From Nocardioides jejuensis (GTDB taxonomy: Bacteria; Actinomycetota; Actinomycetes; Propionibacteriales; Nocardioidaceae), in contig NZ_SJZJ01000001.1 in assembly GCF_004337475.1 (NCBI RefSeq), positions 124,001-188,000 of the forward strand: a DNA stretch of 64,000 bases, in the 5' to 3' direction. The translations under genes were made by a program, and so were the position numbers. Positions 24,336 through 36,505 of the stretch are shown in pieces. The notes below the pieces were generated by a model. The model ran no database searches. It had not been told where the DNA came from and was given only the letters and a program-made list of their open reading frames with translations. Position 1 is the stretch's first letter; each line of letters starts with the position of its first letter.

Positions 24336-26333
24336 TCAGGCCAGGTCGTTGGCCTTGCGGATCACGGAGACGACGTCGTCCATGATCTCGGTGAGGCTGA
24401 AGTCCTTCGGCGTGTAGACCGCCGCGGCACCGAGCTCGATGAGCTTCTTGCCGTCGGACTCTGGGATGATGCCGCCGACGATCACCGGGATGTCACCGGC
24501 GCCCGCAGCCTTGAGGCCCTCGATGACGACCGGGACCAGCTCCATGTGCGAGCCGGAGAGGATCGACAGGCCGACGACGTGGACGTCCTCGGCGACGGCG
24601 GCGGCAACGATCTGCTCGGGCGTCAGGCGGATGCCCTGATAGACGACCTCGAAGCCGGCGTCGCGGGCCCGAACGGCGACCTGCTCGGCACCGTTGGAGT
24701 GACCGTCCAGGCCCGGCTTGCCGACGAGGAAGCGCAGGCGGCCGCCCAGCTCCTCACCGGTCTGCGCGACGCGCTGGCGAACGGCGGTGAGCGCCTCGCC
24801 GGCCTCCTGGACGCCGACGGCGCCGGAGACACCGGTGGGGGCGCGGAACTCGCCGAAGACCTCGCGCAGCGTCGCCGCCCACTCACCGGTGGTGGCACCG
24901 GCGCGGGCCGCAGCCAGCGTGGCCTGCATGAGGTTCTCGTCGGTCTTGGCGGTGGCGGCGAGGTTCGCGAGCGCCTCGGCGACAGCCGCCTCGTCGCGGC
25001 CGGCCTTCCAGGCCTCGAGGGAGGCGATCGCCGCCTCCTCCGCCTTCGGGTCGGCGGTCATGATCGCCTCGTCGAGGTTGGCGGTCAGCGGCGACGGCTC
25101 GGTGGTCTCGAACTTGTTGACGCCGACGATGATCTCCTCGCCGGCCTCGATCTTCGCGCGGCGGGCCGCGTGCGACGAGACGAGCGCGGACTTCATGTAG
25201 CCGGACTCGACGGCCGGGATCGCGCCGCCCATCGCCTGCACGCGGTCCATCTCGGCCTTCGCGCCCTCGATGAGCTCGTTGACCTTGGCCTCGATGACGA
25301 CGGAGCCGTCGAAGATGTCGCCGTACTCGAGCAGGTCGGACTCGAACGCGAGGACCTGCTGGAGGCGGAGCGACCACTGCTGGTCCCACGGACGCGGCAG
25401 GCCGAGGGCCTCGTTCCACGCGGGGAGCTGGATGGCGCGGGCACGGGCGTTCTTGGAGAGGGAGACACCCAGCATCTCGAGGACGATGCGCTGGACGTTG
25501 TTCTCCGGCTGCGCCTCGGTCAGGCCGAGCGAGTTGACCTGCACGCCGTAGCGGAAGCGGCGCATCTTCTCGTCCTGGACGCCGTAGCGCTCACGGGTGA
25601 TCTCGTCCCACATGCGGGTGAAGGCCCGCATCTTGCAGGTCTCCTCGACGAAGCGGACGCCCGCGTTGACGAAGAAGGAGATACGGCCGACGGTCTTCTC
25701 GAAGTCCTCGTCGGACACCTGGCCCGCGGCCTTGACCGCGTCGAGCACCGCGATGGCGGTGGTCAGGGCGTAGGCGATCTCCTGCACCGGCGTCGCGCCG
25801 GCCTCCTGCAGGTGGTAGCTGCAGATGTTGATCGGGTTCCACTTCGGGATGTTGTTGACCGTGTAGGCGATCATGTCGCTGATCAGGCGCAGGGAGTGCT
25901 GCGGCGGGAACACATACGTGCCGCGCGACAGGTACTCCTTGATGATGTCGTTCTGCGTGGTGCCGGCGAGCTGGCCCGCGACCACGGCCGGGTCGACGCC
26001 GGGGTTCTGCTCCTCCGCGGCGACCTGGTACATCGCGAGCAGCCACATGGCCGTCGCGTTGATGGTCATGGAGGTGTTCATCTCCGTGAGCGGGATGTCC
26101 TGGAAGAGACGACGCATCTCGCCCATGTGCATGACCGGCACGCCGACCTTGCCGACCTCACCGCGCGAGAGCGGCGAATCGGGGTCATAACCCGTCTGCG
26201 TGGGGAGGTCGAAGGCCACCGACAGACCGGTCTGACCCTTCGCAAGGTTGGTGCGGTACAGCGCGTTCGACGCGGCGGCGGTCGAGTGACCGGCGTACGT
26301 GCGCATCACCCAGGGCTTGTCCTTCTGGCTCAT
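24336..26333 (-). CDS. meaA: MeaA-type ethylmalonyl-CoA mutase (B12-dependent)
   Basis: 665 aa in one chain. N-terminal acyl-CoA mutase barrel (VAFDLPTQTGYDPDSP, MNTSMTINATAMWLLAMY, QNDIIKEYLSRGTYVFPP) and C-terminal cobalamin domain with KPGLDGHSNG (539-548: Asp543, His545, Gly548 of DxHxxG). Length and the fused B12 domain match MeaA/Ecm, which turns ethylmalonyl-CoA into methylsuccinyl-CoA in the ethylmalonyl-CoA pathway of acetyl-CoA assimilation. Start ATG 26333. It follows the STAS gene by 18 nt, and a cobalamin adenosyltransferase lies just beyond, which would supply its cofactor. Crotonyl-CoA carboxylase/reductase is not in the window, so the pathway cannot be confirmed here; isobutyryl- or methylmalonyl-CoA mutase activity is the alternative. 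Confidence 0.88.
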   Translation of the reverse strand: MSQKDKPWVMRTYAGHSTAAASNALYRTNLAKGQTGLSVAFDLPTQTGYDPDSPLSRGEVGKVGVPVMHMGEMRRLFQDIPLTEMNTSMTINATAMWLLAMYQVAAEEQNPGVDPAVVAGQLAGTTQNDIIKEYLSRGTYVFPPQHSLRLISDMIAYTVNNIPKWNPINICSYHLQEAGATPVQEIAYALTTAIAVLDAVKAAGQVSDEDFEKTVGRISFFVNAGVRFVEETCKMRAFTRMWDEITRERYGVQDEKMRRFRYGVQVNSLGLTEAQPENNVQRIVLEMLGVSLSKNARARAIQLPAWNEALGLPRPWDQQWSLRLQQVLAFESDLLEYGDIFDGSVVIEAKVNELIEGAKAEMDRVQAMGGAIPAVESGYMKSALVSSHAARRAKIEAGEEIIVGVNKFETTEPSPLTANLDEAIMTADPKAEEAAIASLEAWKAGRDEAAVAEALANLAATAKTDENLMQATLAAARAGATTGEWAATLREVFGEFRAPTGVSGAVGVQEAGEALTAVRQRVAQTGEELGGRLRFLVGKPGLDGHSNGAEQVAVRARDAGFEVVYQGIRLTPEQIVAAAVAEDVHVVGLSILSGSHMELVPVVIEGLKAAGAGDIPVIVGGIIPESDGKKLIELGAAAVYTPKDFSLTEIMDDVVSVIRKANDLA

Positions 26334-26351
26334 AACTGCCCACCCTATTCG

Positions 26352-26753
26352 TTACGAGTGGCGCTGGTCACCGGCTGGACGTGTGGCACTGATGACATCT
26401 GCGGAACCCCGCTGCTCCGGGACGGCGAACGACCCCGGTATCCGCTCGATCTCGACGAGCCGGGCAAGGCGCGAGACCGTCAGCAGGCGCCGGACCGCAT
26501 CCGGCACTCCCCGGAGTACGACGCGTCCCCCACGCAGCGCGGACAAGCGACTCGCCGCTGCGATCACCCGCAGCGCCACGACGTCGGCAGACGTCACCGC
26601 ACCGAGGTCCAGCACCACCACGCGCCCCGGCACGTCGAGGAGCCGCTGCAGGGCCGTCCGCATCTCCGGCGTGGAGCGCGCGTCGAGCGAGCCCGAGAGC
26701 TCCAGAACCTCGTCGCCGACCTCATCCATCTCGTGTCTCGCCTCCACCACCAT
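26352..26753 (-). CDS. STAS-domain protein (anti-sigma-factor antagonist-like)
   Basis: About 133 aa. The central EVLELSGSLDARSTPEMRTALQ and VVVLDLGAVTSADVVALRVI follow the STAS beta-alpha pattern; at the usual phospho-Ser position the loop reads GAVTSADVVAL, so Thr/Ser are present. Such proteins bind anti-sigma kinases or act as sensors. Start is unsure: ATG 26753, or ATG 26729 preceded by GGAGG. No kinase or sigma gene is near. The gene is 18 nt in front of meaA on the same strand, so it may tune or simply share that operon. Confidence 0.75.
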   Translation of the reverse strand: MVVEARHEMDEVGDEVLELSGSLDARSTPEMRTALQRLLDVPGRVVVLDLGAVTSADVVALRVIAAASRLSALRGGRVVLRGVPDAVRRLLTVSRLARLVEIERIPGSFAVPEQRGSADVISATRPAGDQRHS

Positions 26754-26795
26754 GCTGCACCCGCACCCCGTCTCCCAGTAAGTAGGCTCACCGAC

Positions 26796-27389
26796 ATGGT
26801 CAACCTCACCCGCATCTACACGCGCACCGGCGATGCCGGCACCACGCGGCTCGCCGACATGAGTGAGACGTCGAAGAACGACCTTCGGTTGCATGCGTAC
26901 GCCGACGTCGACGAGGCCAACGCGTTCATCGGCGTCGCGCTGGCCCATGCGGGCACCGACGGGGACATCGACCCTGGCGTCCAGAAGATCCTGGTGCACA
27001 TCCAGAACGACCTCTTCGACGTCGGCGCCGACCTCGGCACGCCGGTCGTCGAGAACCCGCCCTACCCCCAGCTCCGGGTCGAGCAGGCCTACATCGACCG
27101 GCTCGAGGGCTGGTGCGACCAGTACAACGAGGAGCTGGAGAACCTCCGCTCTTTCATCCTCAACGGCGGCACGATCGCTGCCGCGCACCTCCACGTCGCG
27201 CGCACCGTCGTACGCCGGGCGGAGCGGGCCGGCTGGGCGGCGTACGCGGAGCACGGGGAGACGATGAACATCCTCGCGATCACGTACCTCAACCGCCTGA
27301 GCGACCTGCTCTTCATCTTCGCCCGCCACGCCAACAAGGCGCAGGGCGACGTGCTCTGGGTTCCCGGGGGCGAGCGGGGCCAGAAGTGA
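26796..27389 (+). CDS. Cob(I)alamin adenosyltransferase, PduO type
   Basis: 197 aa. N-terminal TRTGDAGTTRLADM (ATP site), then DVDEANAFIG, and the C-terminal RTVVRRAERAGW and LNRLSDLLFIFAR motifs define PduO-type ATP:corrinoid adenosyltransferases, which make adenosylcobalamin and often hand it to acyl-CoA mutases. ATG 26796 is used; the frame is open far upstream over the mutase but reads as antisense. It is divergent from the STAS-meaA unit with only 42 bp between, so coenzyme supply and mutase probably share a promoter region. Confidence 0.93.
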   Translation: MVNLTRIYTRTGDAGTTRLADMSETSKNDLRLHAYADVDEANAFIGVALAHAGTDGDIDPGVQKILVHIQNDLFDVGADLGTPVVENPPYPQLRVEQAYIDRLEGWCDQYNEELENLRSFILNGGTIAAAHLHVARTVVRRAERAGWAAYAEHGETMNILAITYLNRLSDLLFIFARHANKAQGDVLWVPGGERGQK

Positions 27390-27393
27390 CCGC

Positions 27394-28272
27394 TCAGATC
27401 CGGCGGGAGACCGACTCGGAGTAGGCGGCCGCGCGGTAGCGCAGGATCGGGTCGTCGGAGAGCTCGATGCCGTCGACGACCCGCGTCGGATCGAAGACGA
27501 CGACCTCTCCCCCGGTCTCACGCTCCGGGTCCAGACCGGTGACCTCGAGCGTGCCCGCATCGAAGGTGTGGGCGCCGACCCAGACCGACATCGGGTCGTG
27601 CGGGTCGTCGCCGTCGGCAGCCACGGTCACGCGGAGCGTGAAGCGCACCGGCGCCTGGCCCAGCCGCGCGCGCAGCTCCTCGGCCAGCCGGTCCTTGCCC
27701 TTCGGCTTCGACGGGCGCTGATCCTTGGTCGCCTGCGGCTCGAAGACGTAGCGCACCCAGCTCTGCGATCCGTCGGGGGCGATCCAGCGGTAGGCGTGCA
27801 CCGGGTAGTACGTCGCCTCGGCGTACGAGTACGGCGGCACGACTGCCTTCGCCTTCACGTTGGCCAGCAGCGGCTTGATCGCCGAGCGGTGGCGGGCCAT
27901 GAACCCAGGCAGCTGGTGCGGCTTGCTGTGCTCGACGAGGGCGATGAAGTCCTCGGGCGTACGCACCGGGAATCGCGGGGCGGTCTGACCCAGGAGGTCC
28001 GTCGCGGTGCCGTCGGGAAGCCGGAAGGAGACCCCGATGCCACGGACATCAGGGGCGTTGTCCCCGACCCCCGGATGCCCGCCGCCGTTGGAGAAGCGCA
28101 CCCAGACGGGCACCGGTGCCTGCAGGTGCAGGGCACGGCCGAGGCGGCCTGCCTCGGCCGTCGGCGTGAAGGTCGCCGTGTAGAACCGGCCCTTCGCGTG
28201 CAGCGCCCGGTAACCGGGGTGGCGCCCGAAGACGCCGTTGATCCGGTCGATGGCCTCGGCAGGTGTGATCAT
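27394..28272 (-). CDS. Small catalase-family heme peroxidase (SrpA-like)
   Basis: 292 aa, shorter than classical catalases (about 480 or more). Distal His in RALHAKGRFYTATF, the RFSNGGGHPGVGDNAPDVRGIG stretch that forms the heme pocket, and the proximal heme Tyr in RYRAAAY are seen. Family members are mostly organic peroxide or low-level H2O2 peroxidases. Its ATG overlaps the DUF2550 stop as TGATG, so it is tied to the end of the ATP synthase region. The convergent adenosyltransferase gene ends four bases away. No signal peptide. Confidence 0.86.
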   Translation of the reverse strand: MITPAEAIDRINGVFGRHPGYRALHAKGRFYTATFTPTAEAGRLGRALHLQAPVPVWVRFSNGGGHPGVGDNAPDVRGIGVSFRLPDGTATDLLGQTAPRFPVRTPEDFIALVEHSKPHQLPGFMARHRSAIKPLLANVKAKAVVPPYSYAEATYYPVHAYRWIAPDGSQSWVRYVFEPQATKDQRPSKPKGKDRLAEELRARLGQAPVRFTLRVTVAADGDDPHDPMSVWVGAHTFDAGTLEVTGLDPERETGGEVVVFDPTRVVDGIELSDDPILRYRAAAYSESVSRRI

Positions 28273-28709
28273 CAGCGGATCTCCGCTCCTGGGGGGCCGG
28301 ACTCGGCCCACGACTGGAACCCGGTGAGCGAGGGACCACTCATCGCGAACTCGACCGGGCCGTCAGGTGTCTCGCACCGTACGACGACGTGGTCGGGGTA
28401 GAGCGACATCGTCTCGATGCCCTCGGGGTCGCGCCGTCCGACGTACGCGAGGGTCTTGCGGTGCCACCGAAGCCGCGGCTTGGGCGACAGCGAGAAGATC
28501 CGGAACCACTCCAGCTCCTCGCCGGAGTAGCGACCGATGCCGAGCACCCAGCCCCGACCAGGCGTGACCGAGCGCATGCGGTAGGAGAGCTCGAACGTCC
28601 CGCCGTCGCGCGCGATCCAGCGTCGGCGTACGACGAGGGCGACTGCCAGGAGGACCAGCAGCACAAGCGCCGCGACGAGGGCCTCGACGCCCCACTCCCA
28701 TACCGCCAA
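28272..28709 (-). CDS. DUF2550 membrane-anchored protein
   Basis: 145 aa. One N-terminal membrane helix (ALVAALVLLVLLAVALVV) and a cytoplasmic DUF2550 domain with GRGWVLGIGRYSGEELEWFRI. The gene directly downstream of atpC is also DUF2550 in mycobacteria, so context agrees; the function is unknown. I use the TTG at 28709 because AGGAGG stands five bases upstream; longer starts would pass through the terminator at 28730-28779. It is coupled to the catalase-like gene. Confidence 0.82.
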   Translation of the reverse strand: MAVWEWGVEALVAALVLLVLLAVALVVRRRWIARDGGTFELSYRMRSVTPGRGWVLGIGRYSGEELEWFRIFSLSPKPRLRWHRKTLAYVGRRDPEGIETMSLYPDHVVVRCETPDGPVEFAMSGPSLTGFQSWAESGPPGAEIR

Positions 28710-28729
28710 TGCAGCCTCCTGAAATGTGC

Positions 28730-28779
28730 CCGACCCCGGTCCGGTGGCGCAAACGATAGCGCCACCCGACCGGGGTCGG
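28730..28779. terminator. Terminator of the ATP synthase operon
   Basis: A 21-bp stem with one mismatch (28730-28750 with 28759-28779) and an 8-base loop, 23 bp past the atpC stop and before the DUF2550 gene. It would end the atp transcript or reduce read-through into DUF2550. Confidence 0.82.
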
Positions 28780-28801
28780 ATCAACTGGGTTCAGACAGTC
28801 G

Positions 28802-29199
28802 TCAAGAAGCCTTCTCCACAGCGCGGATGCGGGCCTCGGCCTTGCGGACCGCCTCGGTCGCCGAGCCGTTGTCCTCGCCGGCAGCCAGTGCCCGCTCGAG
28901 GTCGTGACGCGCCTTCTCGAGGTCGATCTCGTGCGACATCTCCGCGTGCTCCGAGAGGATCGAGACCCGGTTGTCGGCGACGGACAGGAAGCCCGCGTCG
29001 ACGGCCGCGACCCACGTCTCGCCCTGCGGCGTACGGATGTCGACGACACCGTCCACCATCAGGGAGAGCAGCGGAGCGTGGTTCGGCAGGATGCCGACGT
29101 CGCCCTCGGTGGTGCGGGCGATGACCATGGTGGCCTCGCCCTCCCACACGACGCGGTCCGCTGCTACCAGCGAGACCGTGAGGAGCTTGTCGGTAGCCA

Positions 29200-29200
<1 letters not shown>
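28802..29200 (-). CDS. atpC: ATP synthase F1 epsilon subunit
   Basis: 132 aa with the N-terminal beta sandwich (LTVSLVAADRVVWEGEA, DVGILPNHAPLLSLM) and a C-terminal pair of helices (EIDLEKARHDLERALAA). It couples the gamma stalk to the rotor and limits ATP hydrolysis. The ATG shares a base with the atpD stop (TGATG). It is the last gene of the atp operon, before a strong hairpin. Confidence 0.96.
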
Positions 29201-31568
<2,368 letters not shown>

Positions 31569-31571
31569 GGA

Positions 31572-33212
31572 TCAGGCCTTCTTCTGCTTGACGATCTGCT
31601 CCTGGGCGACGGCCTCGTCCTCGAGCGCCTCAGCCTGAGCCTTGACGGCGGCGGAGCCACCGGCGGAGGTCTCGAACTGCTTGAGGAACTCGTCGTACGC
31701 CGCGACCAGCTGGGTCTCGGTCGAGTCCTCGAACTTCAGCGTCTCGGCGATGCCGGCCAGGATGCCCGCCTGCGAGCGACGCAGGTAGTCCAGGAACTCC
31801 TGCTCGAAGCGGATGACGTCCTCGGTCGGGACGTGGTCGAGGCGACCCGACGTGCCCAGCCAGAGGGAGACCGTCATGTCCTGCACCGAGTACGGCGAGT
31901 ACGCCGGCTGCTTGAGCAGCGCCATCAGCTTCTGGCCACGGGCCAGCTGCTGCTTCGACGCGGCGTCGAGGTCCGAGGCGAACATGGCGAACGCCTCCAT
32001 GGCGCGGAACTGCGCCAAGTCGACCTTGAGCGAGCCGGTGACGGCCTTGAGCGCCTTGGTCATGGCCGCGCCACCAACACGCGAGACCGAGACACCGACG
32101 TCGATGGCCGGGCGCTGGTTGGCCGCGAACAGGTCCGACTGCAGGAAGATCTGGCCGTCGGTGATGGAGATGACGTTGGTCGGGATGAACGCCGAGACGT
32201 CGTTGGCCTTGGTCTCGATGATCGGGAGACCCGTCATCGAGCCGGCGCCGAGCGCGTCGGAGAGCTTCGCGCAACGCTCCAGCAGGCGGGAGTGGAGGTA
32301 GAAGACGTCACCCGGGTACGCCTCGCGGCCCGGCGGGCGACGGAGGAGGAGGGAGACGGCGCGGTAGGCCTCGGCCTGCTTCGTCAGGTCATCGAAAACG
32401 ATGAGGACGTGCTTGCCCTGGTACATCCAGTGCTGACCGATGGCGGAGCCGGTGTACGGCGCGAGGTACTTGAAACCAGCCGAGTCGGACGCCGGGGCGG
32501 CGACGATGGTGGTGTACTCGAGCGCGCCGGCCTCCTCGAGGGCGCCACGCACGGAGGCGATGGTCGAACCCTTCTGGCCGATGGCGACGTAGATGCAGCG
32601 GACCTGCTTCTCCGGGTCGCCGGTCGCCCAGGCAGCCTTCTGGTTGATGATCGTGTCGATCGCGACCGTGGTCTTGCCGGTGGCGCGGTCACCGATGATC
32701 AGCTGACGCTGGCCACGGCCGATCGGGGTCATCGAGTCGATGGCCTTGATGCCGGTCGCGAGCGGCTCGTGGACCGACTTGCGGTCCATGACGCCGGCGG
32801 CCGGGATCTCGAGGGAACGACGACCCTCGATGCCGGTGATCTCGCCAAGGCCGTCGATCGGCTTGCCGAGCGGGTCGACCACGCGGCCGAGGTAACCCTC
32901 GCCGACGGGGACGGAGAGGATGTCGCCGGTGCGACGGACCGTCTGGCCCTCTTCGATCTTGTCGAACTCACCGAGGACAACGGCACCGATCTCGCGGGTG
33001 TCGAGGTTCAGCGCGAGGCCGAGCGTGCCGTCTTCGAACTCGAGCAGCTCGTTGGCCATGGCCGACGGGAGGCCGCTGATGCGGGCGATGCCGTCGCCGG
33101 CCTCGGCCACGGTGCCGACCTCTTCGCGGGACGCGGTCTCCGGCTTGTAGTCGGACACGAAGCGCTGCAGGGCGTCCCGGATCTCGTCCGGACGGATGGA
33201 CAGCTCCGTCAT
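31572..33212 (-). CDS. atpA: ATP synthase F1 alpha subunit
   Basis: 546 aa. Walker A is GDRATGKT (174-181; most species have GDRQTGKT), followed by the [26 protein letters not shown] region and the [20 protein letters not shown] motif. The C-terminal tail of about 35 residues, rich in Ala, Glu and Lys, is typical for actinobacteria. GAGGAAGACC precedes the ATG. Confidence 0.97.
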   Translation of the reverse strand: MTELSIRPDEIRDALQRFVSDYKPETASREEVGTVAEAGDGIARISGLPSAMANELLEFEDGTLGLALNLDTREIGAVVLGEFDKIEEGQTVRRTGDILSVPVGEGYLGRVVDPLGKPIDGLGEITGIEGRRSLEIPAAGVMDRKSVHEPLATGIKAIDSMTPIGRGQRQLIIGDRATGKTTVAIDTIINQKAAWATGDPEKQVRCIYVAIGQKGSTIASVRGALEEAGALEYTTIVAAPASDSAGFKYLAPYTGSAIGQHWMYQGKHVLIVFDDLTKQAEAYRAVSLLLRRPPGREAYPGDVFYLHSRLLERCAKLSDALGAGSMTGLPIIETKANDVSAFIPTNVISITDGQIFLQSDLFAANQRPAIDVGVSVSRVGGAAMTKALKAVTGSLKVDLAQFRAMEAFAMFASDLDAASKQQLARGQKLMALLKQPAYSPYSVQDMTVSLWLGTSGRLDHVPTEDVIRFEQEFLDYLRRSQAGILAGIAETLKFEDSTETQLVAAYDEFLKQFETSAGGSAAVKAQAEALEDEAVAQEQIVKQKKA

Positions 33213-33281
33213 TTGGTCTTCCTCACTCTTGGTGTGCTGCTCGAAAAAGTTCTGGGTGCCGGGCTGGTCGACCGCTGGGGG

Positions 33282-34633
<1,352 letters not shown>

Positions 34634-34662
34634 TTAGTCGAACCGCTCGGACCGGCCGAGGG

Positions 34663-34869
34663 TCACTTAAGGACGAACGCGATGGCGAGGGTGATGATGA
34701 AGAGCGCCTCAGCGAGAACGAAGCCGAGGATGGCGCGGCCGAACAGCGTGCCGGCAGCCTCAGGCTGACGAGCGATGCCGCCGATGAGCGCAGCGAAGAT
34801 CAGACCGATGGCAACGCCCGGGCCGATGGCGGAGAGGCCGAGACCGATGAGGTTGAGGGAGCCAGTCAT
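34663..34869 (-). CDS. atpE: ATP synthase F0 subunit c
   Basis: 68-residue hairpin proteolipid. Helix 1 has the glycine-rich [16 protein letters not shown], the polar loop is ARQPE, and helix 2 carries the proton-binding Glu54 (FVLAEALFI). A strong ribosome site (AAAGGAA) fits its need for many copies. A stem-loop sits upstream at 34888-34908. Confidence 0.97.
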   Translation of the reverse strand: MTGSLNLIGLGLSAIGPGVAIGLIFAALIGGIARQPEAAGTLFGRAILGFVLAEALFIITLAIAFVLK

Positions 34870-34887
34870 GGCTTTTTCCTTTCGTCT

Positions 34888-34908
34888 GCGACGTGGCGGT
34901 CACGTCGC
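34888..34908. promoter_or_regulatory. Stem-loop in the atpB-atpE spacer
   Basis: GCGACGTG (34888-34895) pairs perfectly with CACGTCGC (34901-34908) around a 5-base loop, 18 bp upstream of the atpE start. It may stabilise atpE mRNA after processing, as needed for the high c-ring copy number; there is no T-run. Confidence 0.45.
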
Positions 34909-34959
34909 GCTTTGGCGAAACTTGAGGGGGTACTACGGGTGCTGCAGGTCTTCGTCGGC

Positions 34960-35760
34960 TCAGTGCTCGTCGGCGATGGCCTCGCCGATGTACATCGCAG
35001 CGAGCAGCGTGAAGACGTAGGCCTGCAGGAACATCACGATCAGCTCGAGGAAGCTGACGGCGATGCCCATCACGAAGGCCAGGATTCCGACTCCGCCGTG
35101 GACGATGTTGCCGTCCTGCAGGAGGAAGGCGCCACCGCCGGCGAAGAGCGCGAGCAGCAGGTGGCCGGCGAACATGTTGCCGAAGAGACGCAGCGTGAGC
35201 GTGAACGGGCGCACGATGATGTTCGAGAGGAACTCGAGCGGGACGAGCAGGACCAGGATCCAGCTCGGGACGCCGTGCGGCACGGTCGCGTGCTTGAGGA
35301 AGCCGAAGAAGCCGTGCTTCTTGATGCCGGCGCCGATGAAGACGAGCCAGGCGAGCGCGGCGAGCGGCACGATGTAGCCGATGCGGCCGAAGGACGGCAG
35401 CTGCACCAGCGGGATGATGCCGTAGTAGTTGTTCACGATGATGAACAGGAAGAGCGAGAAGAGGAACGGCACGAACTTCATGAACTTCTCGGAGCCGATC
35501 GCCTCACGGGCGATCGTGTTGCGCACGAAGCCGTAGACCATCTCGCCCGCGAACTGCAGGCGGCCCGGCACGACCGAGGCCTTGCGCGACGAGGCGATCA
35601 TGAAGCCCAGGATCAGCACGGCCGAGAAGGTCACGAGGACCATCGACTTGGTGATGCCCGAGTCAGCGATCGACGGCAGGTCGAAGATGCCGGCGCTCGG
35701 CGCGTGGAACTCGTCCCCCGCCTTGATCGTGGCGGCCGCAATAGTCGCGGTGAGGCTCAC
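34960..35760 (-). CDS. atpB: ATP synthase F0 subunit a
   Basis: 266 aa, five or six helices. The essential Arg is in IIVRPFTLTLRLFGNMFAGH, and the C-terminal LELIVMFLQAYVFTLLAAMYIGEA is typical. GTG 35760 is selected because AAGGAGACAGA precedes it; the open frame upstream overlaps the AtpZ-like gene. It provides the proton half-channels. Confidence 0.96.
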   Translation of the reverse strand: MSLTATIAAATIKAGDEFHAPSAGIFDLPSIADSGITKSMVLVTFSAVLILGFMIASSRKASVVPGRLQFAGEMVYGFVRNTIAREAIGSEKFMKFVPFLFSLFLFIIVNNYYGIIPLVQLPSFGRIGYIVPLAALAWLVFIGAGIKKHGFFGFLKHATVPHGVPSWILVLLVPLEFLSNIIVRPFTLTLRLFGNMFAGHLLLALFAGGGAFLLQDGNIVHGGVGILAFVMGIAVSFLELIVMFLQAYVFTLLAAMYIGEAIADEH

Positions 35761-36023
35761 TCTGTCTCCTTGCCGTGGCTCTGCTCGGTCTCGGCTGCGT
35801 GTGCACCGAACCGCTTGAAAGTCATGTAGATGCCGAGAGTCGCCCCGAAGAGGATCCCGACGACGACCAGGAAACTCGTCCCCAGCCATCGGTCAGCGAG
35901 CCAGCCCAGAATTCCGTACAGCGCCACTCCGGACACGAGGTACCCGAAAGCGAGCCACGGGTCTCCCTGTGGCTGCTGTTCTTCTTCTGTGCGAGGCATC
36001 GCGGGCCGGACACTACCAGTCAT
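35757..36023 (-). CDS. AtpZ/AtpI-like small membrane protein of the atp operon
   Basis: 88 aa. Two membrane segments (WLAFGYLVSGVALYGILGWLAD and LVVVGILFGATLGIYMTF) and a charged tail match putative F0F1 ATPase assembly proteins of the AtpZ group. ATG 36023 overlaps the preceding gene (ATGA) and has AGGAC upstream; an internal ATG at 35999 is weaker. It overlaps the atpB start by four bases. Confidence 0.75.
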   Translation of the reverse strand: MTGSVRPAMPRTEEEQQPQGDPWLAFGYLVSGVALYGILGWLADRWLGTSFLVVVGILFGATLGIYMTFKRFGAHAAETEQSHGKETE

Positions 36024-36505
36024 GAGCCGTCCTCGCTCACCTGCGTGAGGTCGTGAACACCGGTCGTATCGTGTCGGGCCCGCCACGCACCCAGGACCTG
36101 CCCGGCAACCCACGCGATCGTGGCCGCGGCGATGCCGCCCGCGAGCCACGGAGCGGACAGATCGTGACGCATCGCCGCGTCCTGCTGATAGCGCACGTAC
36201 AGCGCGAACAGGACGGCGACCTGGGCGACGTACATGACCATCGCGACGAGCAGGCTCGCCTCCGGGATGACGCGTACGACGAGGGCGAGGGTGGCCACTC
36301 CGAGCAGGAGCACGGCGAGCACGGCAAGACCACCGACGAGTGCTCCCGCCAGCGCGCGGTCCCCCGTCGTCGCGGCGGCGATGACCGCGAGGACGCCCAC
36401 CGCCACCACGGCGAAGGCGCTCGCGAAGATCATCGGGACGAGCGCCTGCGAGACCGCCTGGCGCGTCTCGAGGTCAGCGTCATCGGTCGGGTCGGTGGCG
36501 CTCAC
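36020..36505 (-). CDS. AtpI-like four-helix membrane protein
   Basis: 161 aa. Acidic front ([13 protein letters not shown]), then four hydrophobic segments ending with [22 protein letters not shown]. By position, directly before the F0 genes, it corresponds to the mycobacterial gene between rfe and atpB, usually called atpI or an ATP synthase chaperone. Sequence conservation of this group is low, so the call rests mainly on context. Overlaps at both ends (4 nt) with its neighbours. Confidence 0.7.
   Translation of the reverse strand: MSATDPTDDADLETRQAVSQALVPMIFASAFAVVAVGVLAVIAAATTGDRALAGALVGGLAVLAVLLLGVATLALVVRVIPEASLLVAMVMYVAQVAVLFALYVRYQQDAAMRHDLSAPWLAGGIAAATIAWVAGQVLGAWRARHDTTGVHDLTQVSEDGS

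Noticed and set aside
26334..26351. Possible cobalamin riboswitch for meaA
   Set aside because: The gap before meaA is 18 bp and the region before STAS is 42 bp, too short for one; no B12-box is visible.
24546..27389. Long plus-strand frame over meaA that continues into the adenosyltransferase
   Set aside because: Only the last 197 codons (from 26796) are a known family; the rest is antisense shadow, so this is not a fusion protein.
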